From: Psococerastis gibbosa
Taxonomy: Eukaryota > Arthropoda > Insecta > Psocodea > Psocidae
DNA length: 64,000 nucleotides
Reading direction: 5' to 3'
Assembly (NCBI GenBank): GCA_963971405.1
Contig: OZ020490.1
Location: 31,087,464 to 31,151,463 of the forward strand
Each line of letters begins with the position of its first letter. The stretch's first letter is position 1. The translations under genes and the position numbers were made by a program. Below are positions 22,401-33,512 of this stretch, one piece after another. A model generated the notes under the pieces. It worked only from the letters and a program-made list of their open reading frames with translations. It was not told the DNA's origin and ran no database searches.

Positions 22401-25246
22401 ACGAAATTGTAGAAGTATCCGCTGTGGAAGTCTCCTCTGAACAACCGTTGTGTTCTAATGTTAAGACAGAATCAGAGGAGCAGTTTAACCAACAGATCAA
22501 GCTTGAAAATTCTGAAAATGTTGTAGATGTATCATTTGAAGCGGATGCAGAACAGTGCTGTAATGTTGAGATGAAACTGGAAGGTCAAGATTGCGTGGAA
22601 CAAACTGATGAAGTTTTGGTAGGGAATAGAACGGCTGGTCTTAGAAATAATGACACGAAAAATCAAGCAAAATGTAACATTAAAAGAAAAATGCAGCCTC
22701 GTAAACAAGCGGTGAAATATAGTAAAGCTATTGAGAAGAAGCCTCCGACTAAGACTAGAAAGAAAAAAGCTGCCAGCATCGTTGCAATTCCTACATTTGT
22801 TGTAGAAAATGAATTACCGCGCCATAGTTTTGAGACTGTCGAAGGAAGTGGAATGTCTGCGGATGAACGTCAAAGTAAACATTGCCGTGATGAAGCAAAG
22901 ATGGCATTTGAGAGAAAAAGAAAAGTTAGGCATAAAATGATTGAGACTGTTTCTAGTTCTAATAATACGAATAAAAATAGAAGGAAATTGAGCCCAAAAA
23001 TAATTGATAGTCGTACGATTCAATTAAGTGATGATAGCATTGACTCGATGATTGTTATAACTCCCGCAGCCCGAGTGAATTCAAATATTAGTAATCAATG
23101 TTTTGATTGTGATGGTAGAGCAATGAATGCGAAGGACACCTTCGATGGATCATCGCCTGATAATAACTCTATTGATAGTAATGCAGTGGCAGCGAAGGAT
23201 TTTTCAATTGTATCTTATGGCTTAGAACAAAATCATATTGAAGCAGTCCTGAGTAATCCGAAATTCATTCAGAAAATGTCTCCCCAAAAAGTTTCTGCGT
23301 TAAACCAAGCAAGCCTGAAATTCGATGGATCACCTTGTGACAAGATGAAAGAAACAACTGCGGGAAGCTCAATTATAACGTATGGGTTTGATTCTAATGA
23401 CGATCGGCAAATTTTAAAACCATATTCGTCATCACGAAAAGAACTTGGAGAGTTTCGAAAGACTGAAGACATTAATTACGGGAACATGACTGAAATTTGT
23501 TATTTCGATAGTGAGAATAAAGTAAAGGATTCTGGAAATATTACTATACTTCCGGCACATTCATTAATGCCTAGTCCCAATCGACTTGCGATGAAGATGG
23601 TGGGGGGAACCAATTCTGCATTTTATTCAATGGCGGATTCATTATCCTTGATCGAAGCTAGTCAATGCGGCCAAAATGAAGAAATTGTAGAAACAAAATC
23701 TAAACAAGTCTGTTCAGTCACTCAAGAAAGCGATTCAATTGTAATCTATGACCATGAGAAAAATCAAAATAGTGTAATGAGCGCAGTTGAATCCAAGCTA
23801 AATACGTCAAGTAATATATTTTTAAGTAATCGCGACTTTAGAGGGAGAGATACCTGTGAGTTGGGTAAACGTTCAATGATTGAAACAGCAGATTCAACCC
23901 CTGGCGTCAATCTGAAAAATGTTGCCCCTGAAGTCATGAATTCTTTAGGATTAACTTATGAAACTGAATCAAGCGATGATGTATATTTAGATACAATTAA
24001 AGAGGTACCGGTTGTACTCAAATCTAAGCCCTTTAGTACAAGTCAGACTGAAAATACTGGAAATAAAGCAATTGAATTCCAGGAAAATCATACTAAATCT
24101 GCAGTTAGCGTTTCCCCGACTTATTATATCAAAGAACCAAACAGTGCCACTGCAGAAGCTACAAATCCTCCCGTTGATTCTACGCATTGCGAGGAAAGAA
24201 TTATAAACACAATGGGAAATAAATCACCTTCGGACCGAACATTTCAGCATGATGCTAATTCCATTGAGCCTGGATTAGTTTTCGCTGACTGTAACAGTTT
24301 AAAAGTAGAAAAAGTAATTTACAAGTGTGATAGCGATTCCTTTGAGTATTCTTATCATGGGGATGAGCTTTTGCTGGATTCTGGTGATAAGGAACAGAAA
24401 GTAGTTATGGAGAGTTCGACAAATTATCCGGCCAATATGGATTCTTCTCTTTTTCACTGTGGTGAATCGACTGCAAAGAATTGTATAGTAAGATGCGACT
24501 CACAAACTACAACACGAGATTTGCCGTCAATCGACCAAACAGTGATGATTGATGAAAAGGGTGAATTAATGATGAAGCGTACCGAAACTACCGCATTGGG
24601 AACAATTGAAACGTTCGAATCGTTTGTAAGTAACATCGCGATTAATAACTTTCCCAGTCCTCGAATAGTTTGGTCTTGTGAGAATGTACCTGAGGGTGAT
24701 GATAGTCGGGAATCTTCCAATACTTTCGCACCTGGAAGTAGTACAGTATCAAGGTCAAATAGAAGGAAGGAAATTCGATGTGCTCAAAACAAGAAATCAT
24801 CGTCAATTTCTCCTTCTCGGGTAGTTGATGCTTCACCGACAACTCCAGCCAACACAATTACATCCGATATGCTAAAAACTCTGATGGTTATTACAGACAA
24901 TGGCGGGGTAATGTCTGCTTCTGGTCATTCTGATACACCTAGTCCAGTTAAGCATCTGAATTCTTCTGCTTCGCCTCAAGGTAACGAACCTCCGTTGCGA
25001 CCGTTATTAATCAAAATACCAAAAGATGCGAAAATGAGTGTTCGATTCAGCAGTGTTGACAACAAAATTTTGATTAGCCCGAATAGCTGCAAACTGTGTG
25101 GGATGATTTTCAATCATATTGATGATCTCGCTGCGCATTTCCCTATACACTATCAATCTGGTCGCCGTCGAGATGCTTTTATCCTTCCTAAGTCAGATTC
25201 ATTTGGTAGCTGGAAACCTGGCGGTGCAAATCTTCCAAAAAATTAG
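16459..25246 (+). CDS. Two-exon gene for a large acidic protein with one C2H2 zinc finger
   Basis: Exon 16459-16525 starts with ATG directly after an AG acceptor, encodes about 22 residues including SPIKEEPS, and ends in phase 1 before GTAAGT. Exon 22278-25246 follows a TTGTTCACAG acceptor and keeps the frame to a stop, giving about 1011 residues. Most of it is low-complexity and Ser/Asn/Glu-rich, with a basic nuclear-localisation-like block (KKPPTKTRKKKAAS). Repeated SUMO-site-like tetrads follow the pattern hydrophobic-Lys-x-Glu (IKEE, VKTE, IKLE). A single finger near residues 960-980 fits C-x2-C-x12-H-x3-H (CKLCGMIF ... HFPIH). A nuclear role in transcription or chromatin is inference. 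A 5' UTR exon probably lies upstream. The 5.75-kb intron holds a whole DNA transposon. I do not recognise an orthologue. Confidence 0.72.
16934..17353. promoter_or_regulatory. Array of seven GTCACAAGTGTTAY motifs, 5' side
   Basis: Copies (some with one mismatch) start at 16934, 16948, 17126, 17281 and 17297 in plus orientation and at 17321 and 17340 in minus orientation (GTAACACTTGTGAC). The 14-mer agrees with its own reverse complement at 10 of 14 positions, as expected for a dimeric binding site. It lies just upstream of the transposase start at 17398. Binding by the transposase or a host regulator is inference. Confidence 0.75.
17398..19848 (+). CDS. Putative DDE-type transposase, 816 aa, family unassigned
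   Basis: The first ATG (MPPLSNKEKQKMYREKRK) follows TTTTTCTAGA. The residue just before it could come from a spliced leader, but no upstream exon is needed. The N-terminal 150 residues are strongly basic with a coiled-coil-like stretch (RDNKRLENELEVLKSQL), suiting DNA binding and dimerisation. The middle has Cys pairs (RCVLHEN, ECMYSKCIICKD). The probable catalytic core runs from LLMDFSENYNCKKAVEIQSF through FFSDGPFSQYRQK to FFESGHGKGEADGIGGAVKR. Its acidic residues are spaced like an RNase H-fold DDE/D triad. Next comes a Cys cluster (CFCKENKWVKGQFCKC) and a C-terminal small beta-rich-looking domain. There are no stops or frameshifts. I recall the HGKG-x-x-DGIGG style from uncharacterised invertebrate repeat proteins but cannot name the superfamily. 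Confidence 0.75.
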   Translation: MPPLSNKEKQKMYREKRKSDPARDEAYKAKHKLRNAKQKKIKDLSTKEKCMQRKAWKERKAESRRRQKATNGVLGNTPPDSELDTPPSSSRGRKTILRNRSKLYRDNKRLENELEVLKSQLAIMSRSSDMYRKRAERLLKKKKHNLTPQSKTNKLAKEAKITNPRVKRQLFEFNVLKESLTTTYEASPAAQKKIIGLIATNAIVKKYKMKGAVGRALGLQDRKRIVQSGLTKNREHQESIRHFYEKESFCTAGKKETITRKKIKKQIRIMNATMKELHLKYNLENKAVSYATFTKYRPFYVMEPKVGKRDTCRCVLHENIFLILRKLKQIGALGSSSSREYLETLVCNSLSAECMYSKCIICKDQKFRLQNVLTSSNTVSWLQWEYLEKQYVKGTEIKKSKIVGTVKHYGSLMELIAVLDKMTPRFKRHAFNMQQQRRAFEDCIQNVESNDYEAVLLMDFSENYNCKKAVEIQSFHFGGCREQVALHTSVLFTSAGKKSFCTISANLEHTPNAIWAHLHPILSYVRDELKIHVMHFFSDGPFSQYRQKINFYLMCANLKKYKFHTCTWTFFESGHGKGEADGIGGAVKRRADAIVAHGADINNAVDFFKAMKECESRITYFLVENITPQNIPSLTPVKGTADLHQIVYKSTNEIWYRDVGCFCKENKWVKGQFCKCSSGVDMKVANLLSEPELTMPECAAVAGTSLKCLEPHEVHIKNISVGTFLLVKVKSGKGRKSREFTYAAVVQEEFDDEEGEVLVMFLSAMTDNRSTFTVNEKDIAYVRYDDIIQILKAPELKMKGKRMFYEFDEEINVKEK
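19897..20274. promoter_or_regulatory. Array of four GTAACACTTGTGAC motifs, 3' side
   Basis: Copies start at 19897 (one mismatch), 19920 (opposite strand), 20100 and 20261, between the transposase stop and the right terminus. Together with the seven on the 5' side they bracket the gene symmetrically, so they are part of the element and not a host enhancer. Confidence 0.72.
20531..21879. mobile_element. CTCGAG-rich MITE, copy 2 (1.35 kb)
   Basis: Left end ATAGTAGGGAGATTT, right end on the minus strand ATAGTAGGGGAGCCCACG, each followed by GGATTTACTCGA. At least six internal copies of an ACTCGAGCGCGTCAGATTA-like unit occur in inverted arrangement (for example 20552, 20660, 21420, 21690). It is related end to end to 14569-15189 but about twice as long. 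It lies in the C2H2 gene intron. A short ORF at 21279 is not believable. Confidence 0.68.
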
Positions 25247-25555
25247 AACTTCTTCCCTACTTATGCCTGATATTTTAAAAATGGATTATCTATGCTTCTC
25301 TCTGACCGCAAAATACTGTATTGTATACTCTAACCTACCATTGAAAGTCTTTTTATAGACGTAGGTCTTGCCTTTTAAAACTTGTCCCAATACTCTAAAA
25401 ACCGCATGCACGTTCGGACTTTATTTGTATTGTTGGTTGATTGGCGATAGATATGACCTCAGAAAGCTTTGAATTCGCCACTGTAGGAGAAAGGCGGCAT
25501 CGAGGACGAATGAATGAACGTGGTTGCAGTGGCCAAGGGTCTTAACTGACTTTGG
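25247..25555. other. 3' flank of the C2H2 gene
   Basis: This probably contains the 3' UTR of the upstream gene. I see no canonical AATAAA in the first 100 bases and no other feature before the hAT element begins. Confidence 0.3.
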
Positions 25556-28388
25556 ATTGTGTTCCCAACTCTCAAAATTTTTTCTCCCTAAAGCTCCAAC
25601 CAAAAACCCCTAAAATCCCTACAATTACGGCGAAATTCCCCTAAAAAAAAAACATTATTATAAATAAATGTTATTAATTAAATGAATAATTAAATATTAT
25701 TAAATTAATTATATAATCATTTATAAATAATAAATTAATAATCGAATACCAAATTAAATCATTTAAATAATTAAATTAAAAATAATTAAATTAAAAATAA
25801 TAAATATCATTCAGAAATATTTTTTAATATTTTTTATTCATAAATTATCTAATAATTCAATTATTTCATTATCATCAGTTTCTGTATTTTTAAAGTCATA
25901 CATGTTTACATTGAATAACTTTAACATTTTCGTAGATGGATGAAAAGTTGTGCAAGACCCTCCATTCCGTTGCAGCGTGAATCGAACCATTAGCATGCTT
26001 TGTAACATCTCAATAGAAAGTTTATTACGCAACTTATTCTTTATAATATTATAGATCGAGAAGGCACGTTCAACACTTGCATTTGAAATCGGTACTGTAA
26101 TGAATGCCAGTCCGAATTTCGAGACATTTTCAAAACGTTTACAGCCAGCTGCATCTAAATCATTATAAACTTCAGAATAAAAATCTGCCGAATTAGAAGT
26201 ATTTACCCACTGCTTATTACTTAATTGGTGCCACTCAGACTCGACATCATTTTTTATACCGTAAAGATGAATTCGCTGTACATGATTCAATATCGGTTTG
26301 ATATCAGGTTTAACCTGAGATGTAGCGACTTTCGGATGTAAATCAGCAATTATTTTTAAAATTGACAAATTTTCCGGAAGCCTTTTTTGGATTTGCTCAG
26401 CCAAACAACAAAGGAAATTTTTACACCTTTCTTTAACATCCAATAAGTCCCCGGGCGCTAGTTGTTGAGAAATGTTCTGAAAATCAAACCCAAAATACAT
26501 TGAAGCTGTATGCATCAGATGGTCCTTGAAGTTAATCTCTAGCAGTTCCGAATCCACTAATTTCTCTAGACGAGATGGTACAACAAGCCTTTGCAGTAAA
26601 CTTTTGTACAACAGAAATAAGTCCTCAAATAGTTTCGTAGATTCAACGTTGTCACTTTGGAAAAGTAAATTTAACTGAGTCACATTTTTTAATTCATTCC
26701 TTAAAAAAATTAAAAAAGCTTTATAAGGTAGTCGGTCCATGATATCATAAAGCTGTTCTGCCATGTAACATTTATCGTTCGACTTAGCGATTGAAAAAAG
26801 CAGCTTCAATTCATCCCACTGTTCTAATATGACGCAAATAGCTTGATAGCGAGCAAGCCAGCGGGTTCCGCTCAGCCCTTGAATTTTTTTTGGATCTTTA
26901 TTATTATTAATCGTTTCATACAATTTTCGATACTCATCCAATCGTTTCGGGCTGCATGAAAACCAGTTATGTGTTTCTCTAACAAGAAACTCAAGTTGGC
27001 GAGGTAGTAATTCCGATGCTTTTTCCGCGCATAAATGTAAGGAGTGACTAACACATTTAACAACAATCAAATCAGGCAGTTCTTTTTTCAATAAAGCAGT
27101 AACAGAATTGTACTTTCCAATCATCACATTAGCTCCATCAACCCCGATTCCGATAAGATTTTCAAGCTTTAGGCCATCTTTTTTAAATTGATCCACAATT
27201 ACTTGGTGTACACTTTCCGCGTCACACTTTATTATTTTTAAGATTCGGTAAAAAGTTGTTACAACTTGTCTTTTTTTGTGAGAAAAAAAACGTACCATAA
27301 TGCATAAAACTTTGAGCGTTGATAAATCAGTACTTTCATCAATTATTATTGAGTAGGGAGAATCTCCGATCTCTTCTATCAGATCTTCCAGCATTCATGG
27401 CCCAAGCACATTTTTTATCAACATTGAACACTTAGTTCGATGAAGCTTGAGGTTCTTTAAAGCGTCCGACGATGGATCTAGTTGTGGCAGTATACTTATT
27501 AAGTGATCAACTGTTAACAAAGAACAATGTTCAGCGATAAAGGCAGATATTTTCAATTCGGCAACTTTCGTACTTTCTGCCAACTCTGGTTTATAGATTT
27601 TTGTTATCGATGTAGTTGATTTGGCTGATTTTTCCCATTGCGTAAATTTTTTATGTTTGTCAGTCTTCGCATGACTAATTAAATCCTTTTTGTGAGCTTT
27701 TAAAGTCACATGACAATAGCGACAATAGGCTAGCTAAGTTAGCATCCGTATTGTCAGGTCCCAACCAACCTGCAATAAAAGAATAAATTGTAAATAACGA
27801 TACATGACTTGAGTAACTTTGCAGGTACAGCAATTCACAGTAAGAAAAGTATTAATCATAACAAAACACAATATTTAACAAGTAATTTATAGTATAAATA
27901 TCAGCATATCCACACCAGAGACCAAGTAACTTATTAAAAACCTAAAAAAATAACTCTTAACTAATCTAATCTTAACTAATAATTTTGAATTAAATGTTTT
28001 AAATTCAATATCGTTTAACGTAATTTATTATAAACAGGACCAGGAGGTTAAAAATAACGTATTCTCTATTCAAATTCAAAGTTAAACATTTAAGTGGTCA
28101 TTCAACTAACTGCGAACATCCTAGTCCTTTCTATAAATTATAAAAATATAATAGAATAACTTTACCTTTCAAGTCTGAATCTGTTTCCCAAGCCTTAGAG
28201 TATTTTTGTCGATATTTTTTCTTATCTGTAGTTTTAGGCATTTTAATAAACAAATAATGAATGACAATCAGAAATTTTGAAAAAAAATCCCTCAAAATAC
28301 CCCTAAAAATATAACACCCCTAAAAAAATCCCATTCGACTTTTTTAATCCCTAAATTTAGGGGGAAACCCCTAAGTTGGTAACCCTGC
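25556..28388 (-). mobile_element. hAT-superfamily DNA transposon, almost intact
   Basis: The borders are approximate. The left end reads GTGTTCCCAACTCTC and the right end, on the minus strand, CAGGGTTACCAACTTAGGGG, similar over about 10 bp. CCCCTAAA-type subterminal repeats occur at both ends. The element contains one two-exon transposase gene on the minus strand. No 8-bp target duplication could be read with confidence, so the exact limits need comparison with other copies. Confidence 0.7.
25838..28241 (-). pseudogene. hAT transposase gene with BED finger, two small lesions
   Basis: Exon 1 (28166-28241) encodes MPKTTDKKKYRQKYSKAWET and ends in phase 1 before GTAAAG. Exon 2 (25838-27769) continues GWLGPDNTD, then a BED-type finger (YCRYC ... 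HAKTDKH), the transposase core (IIIDESTDLSTLKVL, IGIGVDGANVM, CVSHSLHLCAEKA, LSGTRWLARY) and the hAT C-terminal dimerisation block (ISNASVERAFSIYNIIKNKL, MLMVRF). Two lesions interrupt it: a TAGC microduplication near 27735 that shifts frame just before the finger, and an in-frame TGA at 27395-27397 directly before an ATG. Otherwise about 620 residues are open, so decay is recent. Related host domesticated forms exist, but the lesions argue against function here. Confidence 0.85.
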
Positions 28389-29086
28389 AGTGAGTTTGGA
28401 ACCAGCTGGCGGATAGAAAGCCAATGTTGTATGCTATCATTTGTAACAAACAATTGGATATAGATAATTCGTGTAATTTATCATATATGTAATACAATGT
28501 AAATTTTAAAACCAGTGTCCACTCAGGCCGGAGTGTGGGCGTGTTGCACATCAATAGCATTAACAGTCACAGGATGATAAACTTCGACATGGAAAAATTG
28601 ATATAGGCCAGTTTATTCATGGAAGACAAAGAAGGCTATTGTCCACGTAATTATAAGCTAAGTGGCGACAGGGGCGCACAGATATGGTGAAATTTCATTA
28701 ATAAAAGAATATTAAAAAAGTAGCAAAAATAGTTACAGTTACAAGTCACGAAATTGAAGTCCTGGCTCTTGATTTAAAAAAAAATTATTTCAGGGGGGGG
28801 CAAAATTATGGCTTGCACCTGCGGTGATTTGACCTCGGGCCCGAATCTCCAACTTACATTGGTGCAGCCGCGCCCCCCCCCCCCCCCCCGCAAAAAAATG
28901 ATCGGTTGGTCATTGTATTTACAGCCTCACAGGTGAATTACTACAGATGTATAATTTTATTTTAAAAAAAAATTGTTCTTGCCCCCCTCCCTCCGCCAAA
29001 AAAATATCCATATCCTAGGTACGGGCCTGCATTGGTGCAGTAGTCAACATACCCACCCGCCAAGTTGGAGACTCAGGTTCTACACC
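28389..29086. other. Non-coding, with homopolymer C and G runs
   Basis: There is a G run near 28793-28800 and a C run near 28873-28890. Phrases such as the GGGCCTGCATTGGTGCAG stretch at 29022 look like degraded repeat ends. I see no gene. Confidence 0.3.
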
Positions 29087-29400
29087 TCCACATACAGGTA
29101 TCTAGGCACGATCAGCCCAGGGGGACTTTTGACCGCTCTGACTACTTCCCTCCATCTTTGTCGATCCTCAGCAGCCGCTGTCCAAACTGCTGCCTCGACG
29201 CCAACTCGAAGGAGGTCCTCCTGCCTAGGTCTTCTTCCCACAGGGTCTTTGGGGGTGTTGTAATCCGGCATCCGGTGCACATGTCCTATCCATTGTAGCC
29301 TTTTTGATCTAAGATCGTCAATGACGCTGACGGCATTGTAGAGCCGATGAATTTCGGCGTTGCATTGGATTCGCCAGACTCCAATAGTTGTACCTACGTA
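29087..29400 (-). mobile_element. LINE 3' fragment (RTE/Craniate-like)
   Basis: The minus-strand frame reads RLYNAVSVIDDLRSKRLQWI-GHVHRMPD, then RRPRQEDLLRVGVEA and DRQRWREVVRAVKSPPGL. This is the C-terminal signature also seen at 5081-5430. It is 5'-truncated. Confidence 0.65.
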
Positions 29401-29529
29401 AAATATTGAATTATTATCCATAATGGGTGGTAATGCTTAAAGTTGCTCACAAACATGCAAGGCTAGACATTAATAGATACAAATGTCTCAGTCAAAACAA
29501 TTGAGCATCGAAGTACGTGAGACGTGGAG

Positions 29530-29650
29530 ACTCTGACATATGTAGAGTAGTGGTACGGACTCTGACTTTCACCCGAAAGGTTGTTGGTTCGAGTCCTACA
29601 CTTCCTACATTTTCTGGCCATCCTGCGGAGGGCATGTAGAGCAGACGGTC
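29530..29650 (+). mobile_element. tRNA-Glu-derived SINE head
   Basis: TAGAGTAGTGGTACGGACTC (A-box region), GACTTTCACCC (Glu anticodon-arm style) and a perfect B box GGTTCGAGTCC at about 29588-29598. The following segment GGAGGGCATGTAGAGCAGAC matches the SINE at 1870-2075, after which the similarity stops and LINE sequence begins nearby. Confidence 0.65.
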
Positions 29651-29779
29651 CCGGGTCTTCCTAGTTCTTCCGGTGTTAAATGGAGGGAGTCATGTAGGCA
29701 AGCCTTTAAAGGCCTCGAAATTCTTACTGCTCCTTCCATGTACATAGAAGCAGCCATAATGCACTGCCTCGCACAAGCC

Positions 29780-30290
29780 GACTTTACAAGATGAGTGGGA
29801 GAAATATCGGGCCGTGAAACCCGGTGGGCCGATATCGACTTCCACATTCCCCGAACCAGAAGACATGGCATCGACAATATCATTCTAATAAAGGGAAGGT
29901 TGCTGTTCAACCAGTTACCGGACCACATTAAGAGATTGCGTTCGGAGGCTAAGGAGTTCAGGCGAATATTACATACTTACCTGGTGGAGGGTGTGTTTTA
30001 TTCGCTTGATGAGTTTCTGGGGAATGCGTAAATTAATTTGGCCGATTGTTCTTACAATGGGCCAATTTTATTTCGTTTTGTAAATTTTTATTTTTAAATT
30101 GTTGTTAGTTATCTAAGTTAAATGTTACATGTTAAGTGTTTTTAGTTTAGTTATAATTGTATTGTATTACTGTATCTAATATAATTCATTCATTCAGTTG
30201 AGTGTAATACCTAGGCTATGTATTTATAGCCCTAACTCCACTAGGTTGGCTTAGTAATAGAACAAATAGTCCTTATTTATTTATTCCATG
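29780..30290 (+). mobile_element. LINE 3' end whose tail is shared with the SINE
   Basis: The frame 29795-30031 ends an RT ORF (GRLLFNQLPDHIKRLRSE, LVEGVFYSLDEFLGNA). The 3' UTR ends TAGCCCTAACTCCACTAGGT, TGGCTTAGTAATAG and a TTATTTATTTATT tail near 30273-30288. The last roughly 60 bp match the tail of the SINE at 1870-2075. Confidence 0.65.
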
Positions 30291-30395
30291 CCTTCCCTTT
30301 TGTAAACTGAAGTAATAAGCTATGTCTATATGGAATTCATGAATATTTATATTTTTATGCCTAACTGCGTAGGCCTAAGCTGATAGCTGTGAAAC

Positions 30396-31111
30396 TTAAG
30401 GCCAAACCGGAGGGTTGTGGCATTGACCGTTCAGCGTTAAATACATAGAAATATAATAGAACTGGAGCGGCGGGAGTCATAATATGCCTTACGAGGCACC
30501 CATTTACCATAAGCCAACTATCAGAGATAAGTACCAACGCAAAAAATATCAAAGTCTTACTCATTGTAGCATAGCAAAGCGGATACCTGGACCCGGTCAA
30601 AAACACTGTAGTTTAGTAGTTAGCTTGTGCAGGCTATTTCCCCGCAGAATTGCGTACTTATCTTGTGCAGGCTACACTAGCAGCTATATTGATAACAGTC
30701 TCCAGCCACGAGATCGTTGAATATCCATTTTATAAACAAAGCCCCACGTCTCGTACCTGTTCCGTATTTGACTTGTATTATTTCAAATAATTGCAGTTTA
30801 CCTATTTCTGGCGCTTTACTGTCAAATTAAGTGTTCTGACTTCTGACTAAAGTGCATTTCATTACAAAAGTTGGAGGTTTTTCTTCCCTGAGGGGTGTTC
30901 TAAAAGGTATGTTTTTAATTGCTTCATGCACAAATTTTAGACCTAATGTAATTGTAATTTTTGGTTTAGTCAATAGTGTAAGCATGTCTACGCGTATACT
31001 ATACCCTTCTATCGATTTTTACTATACCACTGCGGTTTAAAACATATATTACGAACCCTCTGCGAAGACATTCCCAGGCCAGTCATGTGACCCCCTCCGG
31101 TTTGGCCTTAA
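30396..31111. mobile_element. TTAA-flanked non-autonomous element, GGCCAAACCGG ends, copy 1
   Basis: TTAA plus GGCCAAACCGGAGGG at the left and its inverted form CCCTCCGGTTTGGCC plus TTAA at the right. About 716 bp with no real ORF. An inverted, roughly similar copy is at 48717-49434, and a decayed relative without ends is at 57230-57500. Confidence 0.8.
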
Positions 31112-31359
31112 CGGGAAATGGCAAACGTGGTAAAAGGAAATGTGACAGTAGAATCCGAACTGCTGAGGCCCGATCATGGCGATTTAGGATTCTTGGGTCA
31201 ATTTTTTTAATACCACATAGGCCTAGTAGTAGTGTGTCACGTGACTTAAAATATGCGCGGGAAATTAAAACAAAATACTATAGTAAGCATTGAAATATAG
31301 GCCTAATCAGAATTTTAATTATTGTGTCAGCATCTAAGGGAGAAAAAAATGAAAACTCG

Positions 31360-32010
31360 CCGTGATCGGGCTGGTAATTTGGGATTATTATATAAAATAT
31401 TCGTGTAACAAAATGCGCCTATATAATACCGGGTTTTTAACAAATGAGTACAAAATGCGTGGGAAATTTAAATTGATACCTACATTACTCACAATAAATA
31501 AATCCTTTGCTTTTCACTCCCCTCACTACAATGTCGTAAAACTGTAGAATTCTCTACCAATTGAAATTAAGTCACAAATCAATCATGAAAAGAAATTTAA
31601 GAAATCCATCAAGCCATGCCTAAGATACCTTCATTAATCCATTACCTTAATTTAGGCTTATGTTAAAACAAAAAATGTTACAATAATTAAAATAATTAAA
31701 TTTCGATTTCCTACTTTCTATTGTTACTTTTTATCTAGAAAAAGCTATTAATATACATAACAATATAAGCAAGAGTGTTATTTTAACTATACTGCTCATT
31801 AATCCTCCTGTTACACATGTTTGTTCACGTCACTCCCCTAATGCTCAACCAAATGGTTTTATTAGGGGAAGCCCACCATCTCATTACCTACCTATGTATT
31901 GTATGTGATTTTGTATTCTTATCACTAATTTGTGGGATACTGAGTTAGATTTTGATTTTTGTTTTGTTTTAATTGAATTAAATTTTTCTTTCTTTCTTTC
32001 TTTCATTAAT
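31360..32010 (+). mobile_element. LINE 3' fragment with TTTC tail
   Basis: The frame around 31500-31640 (HSPHYNVVKL, stop, NSLPIEIKSQINHEKKFKKS) has the NSLP and FKxxIK pattern at the end of LINE RT ORFs. A TTTCTTTCTTTC array at about 31985-32005 closes it. Confidence 0.45.
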
Positions 32011-33512
32011 ATTTTGGTGAGTTTTCAATTTTTTTTTTAGATGTAGGGCTAGACAGATTAAAATTCTTATTATAGGTATATTTCAAACTGTGTACAGCAC
32101 ACACTGTTCTTAGGTACTCAAAAATTGTTGATCCCGGAATAGAATTATTTCCCACGGAATTCTGAGTTAAACCACGGAATGTGGCAGCCCTAATATATAA
32201 TCCATAGACATAGTAAAACTACTTTTATTAGCTCCATGATATAATTATACGATGTTCTGTGCACAGAACAACATAATATATAAGAACGTTAACTCAATGT
32301 TAATATTTTGTTAGGGAAAGACTGCCAACTGCCAAAAAAAAAAAAATAATAACGTTGGCCCTCCCGCGTCTGAATCATTCGCTCCTTTTTTCAAATTTTG
32401 TGTGGCCGGGGCCCCGGCCGGCCCGGCCCGCGCTCCCTTCCTATTTAATATTATATTGACCTATTTTGTATTATATAATTGATTTTTAATGACTACTCTG
32501 GTATGTACTCTGACAACGTTGTTAGTATTCACGTTATTTTAAACAAACTATTTTTTTTTTCATAGTTCCACACTAAGCCGTACCTAACATATTAAATACA
32601 AAATTAAGAAACACTCAATGACCAACGCACATTATACTTATTAAGAAATATACATTTCTTTTTATTACTAAATTGAACTCAGTCCATACAAAATCCATCT
32701 ACAAATTATTTGTGATAACGTGAATAGCTCGAAATGTAATGTATCAACACGTCGAAATAGATTGTTATGTGGAAATAGGAATACATTCTCGTCCTTGCTC
32801 TTCTTCTGGAAAGTCGAGACTGACATCTTGTGCAGGTTCCACCTATACTCTTCATCGGTTGCGAGCCTTCCCTTGCTCGGTGATGAGCCATTCGCCGCCA
32901 ATAAACCGAATCCTTCAGGCTTTTGCATAGCGAACAATGTCTTCTTCCTCCAGCATCACGTCTATCTTTCTCCTCCTTATCAAGGCGGCATGCATGATCA
33001 TCCCGAACTAGATTCTCTTAATAAATCGCTGACATGACATCTCCTGAAAGTTCAAATGATATGATAAGCCAAACTACCCGCACAAATATGAAGAAGAAAA
33101 AGTAACGATGCTTCTCCTTTCTCCGATCACATGGTGTGTAGAGACCTGCGCATCTTAATACCTTGCCACTTCATATACTGTAGGTACCGTAATTGATCAT
33201 TTATATATTAATTTCCATTATAGGTTTCTAATTGATCGGACCATGAGTAGGCAGCCATGGTACAATTACTGACCATGGAAATTTGACATTACCTACACTA
33301 ATTAATAAAAATGAAAGCATATTTGGGTAAACTCGCACCAGTCCGTTACACAAGGATATTTCCACAAATCTAACAACATAGATAGTGTCACTTTTCCTGT
33401 TTCTGGAACCGTAAAAGCAGCATGTAAATCTGTCGAATAGGTACTCGAAATGCCAATGCTTTCGTTATAATAGCGTAGGTCTACACATAGGAAAGGAAAA
33501 ATAGCAGATTAG
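32011..33512. other. No recognised gene; one unidentified ORF
   Basis: A minus-strand ORF at 32668-32937 (MFAMQKPEGFGLLAANGSSP ...) overlaps an Arg-rich frame with two Cys pairs (CSLCKS, CTRCQS) at 32700-33030. The composition is somewhat protein-like, but no domain or splice context supports a gene. A GC-rich block of GGCC repeats at 32402-32437 stands out from the AT-rich surroundings. Confidence 0.25.

Noticed and set aside
28270..28390. CCCCTAAA repeats suggesting telomeric or subtelomeric sequence
   Set aside because: Only scattered copies are present, at both ends of the hAT element, not a TTAGG or CCCTAA array; they are subterminal repeats of the transposon.
29530..29610. Possible functional tRNA-Glu gene
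   Set aside because: The B box is perfect, but the acceptor and D arms do not close and the sequence continues into a SINE body also found at 1870-2075.
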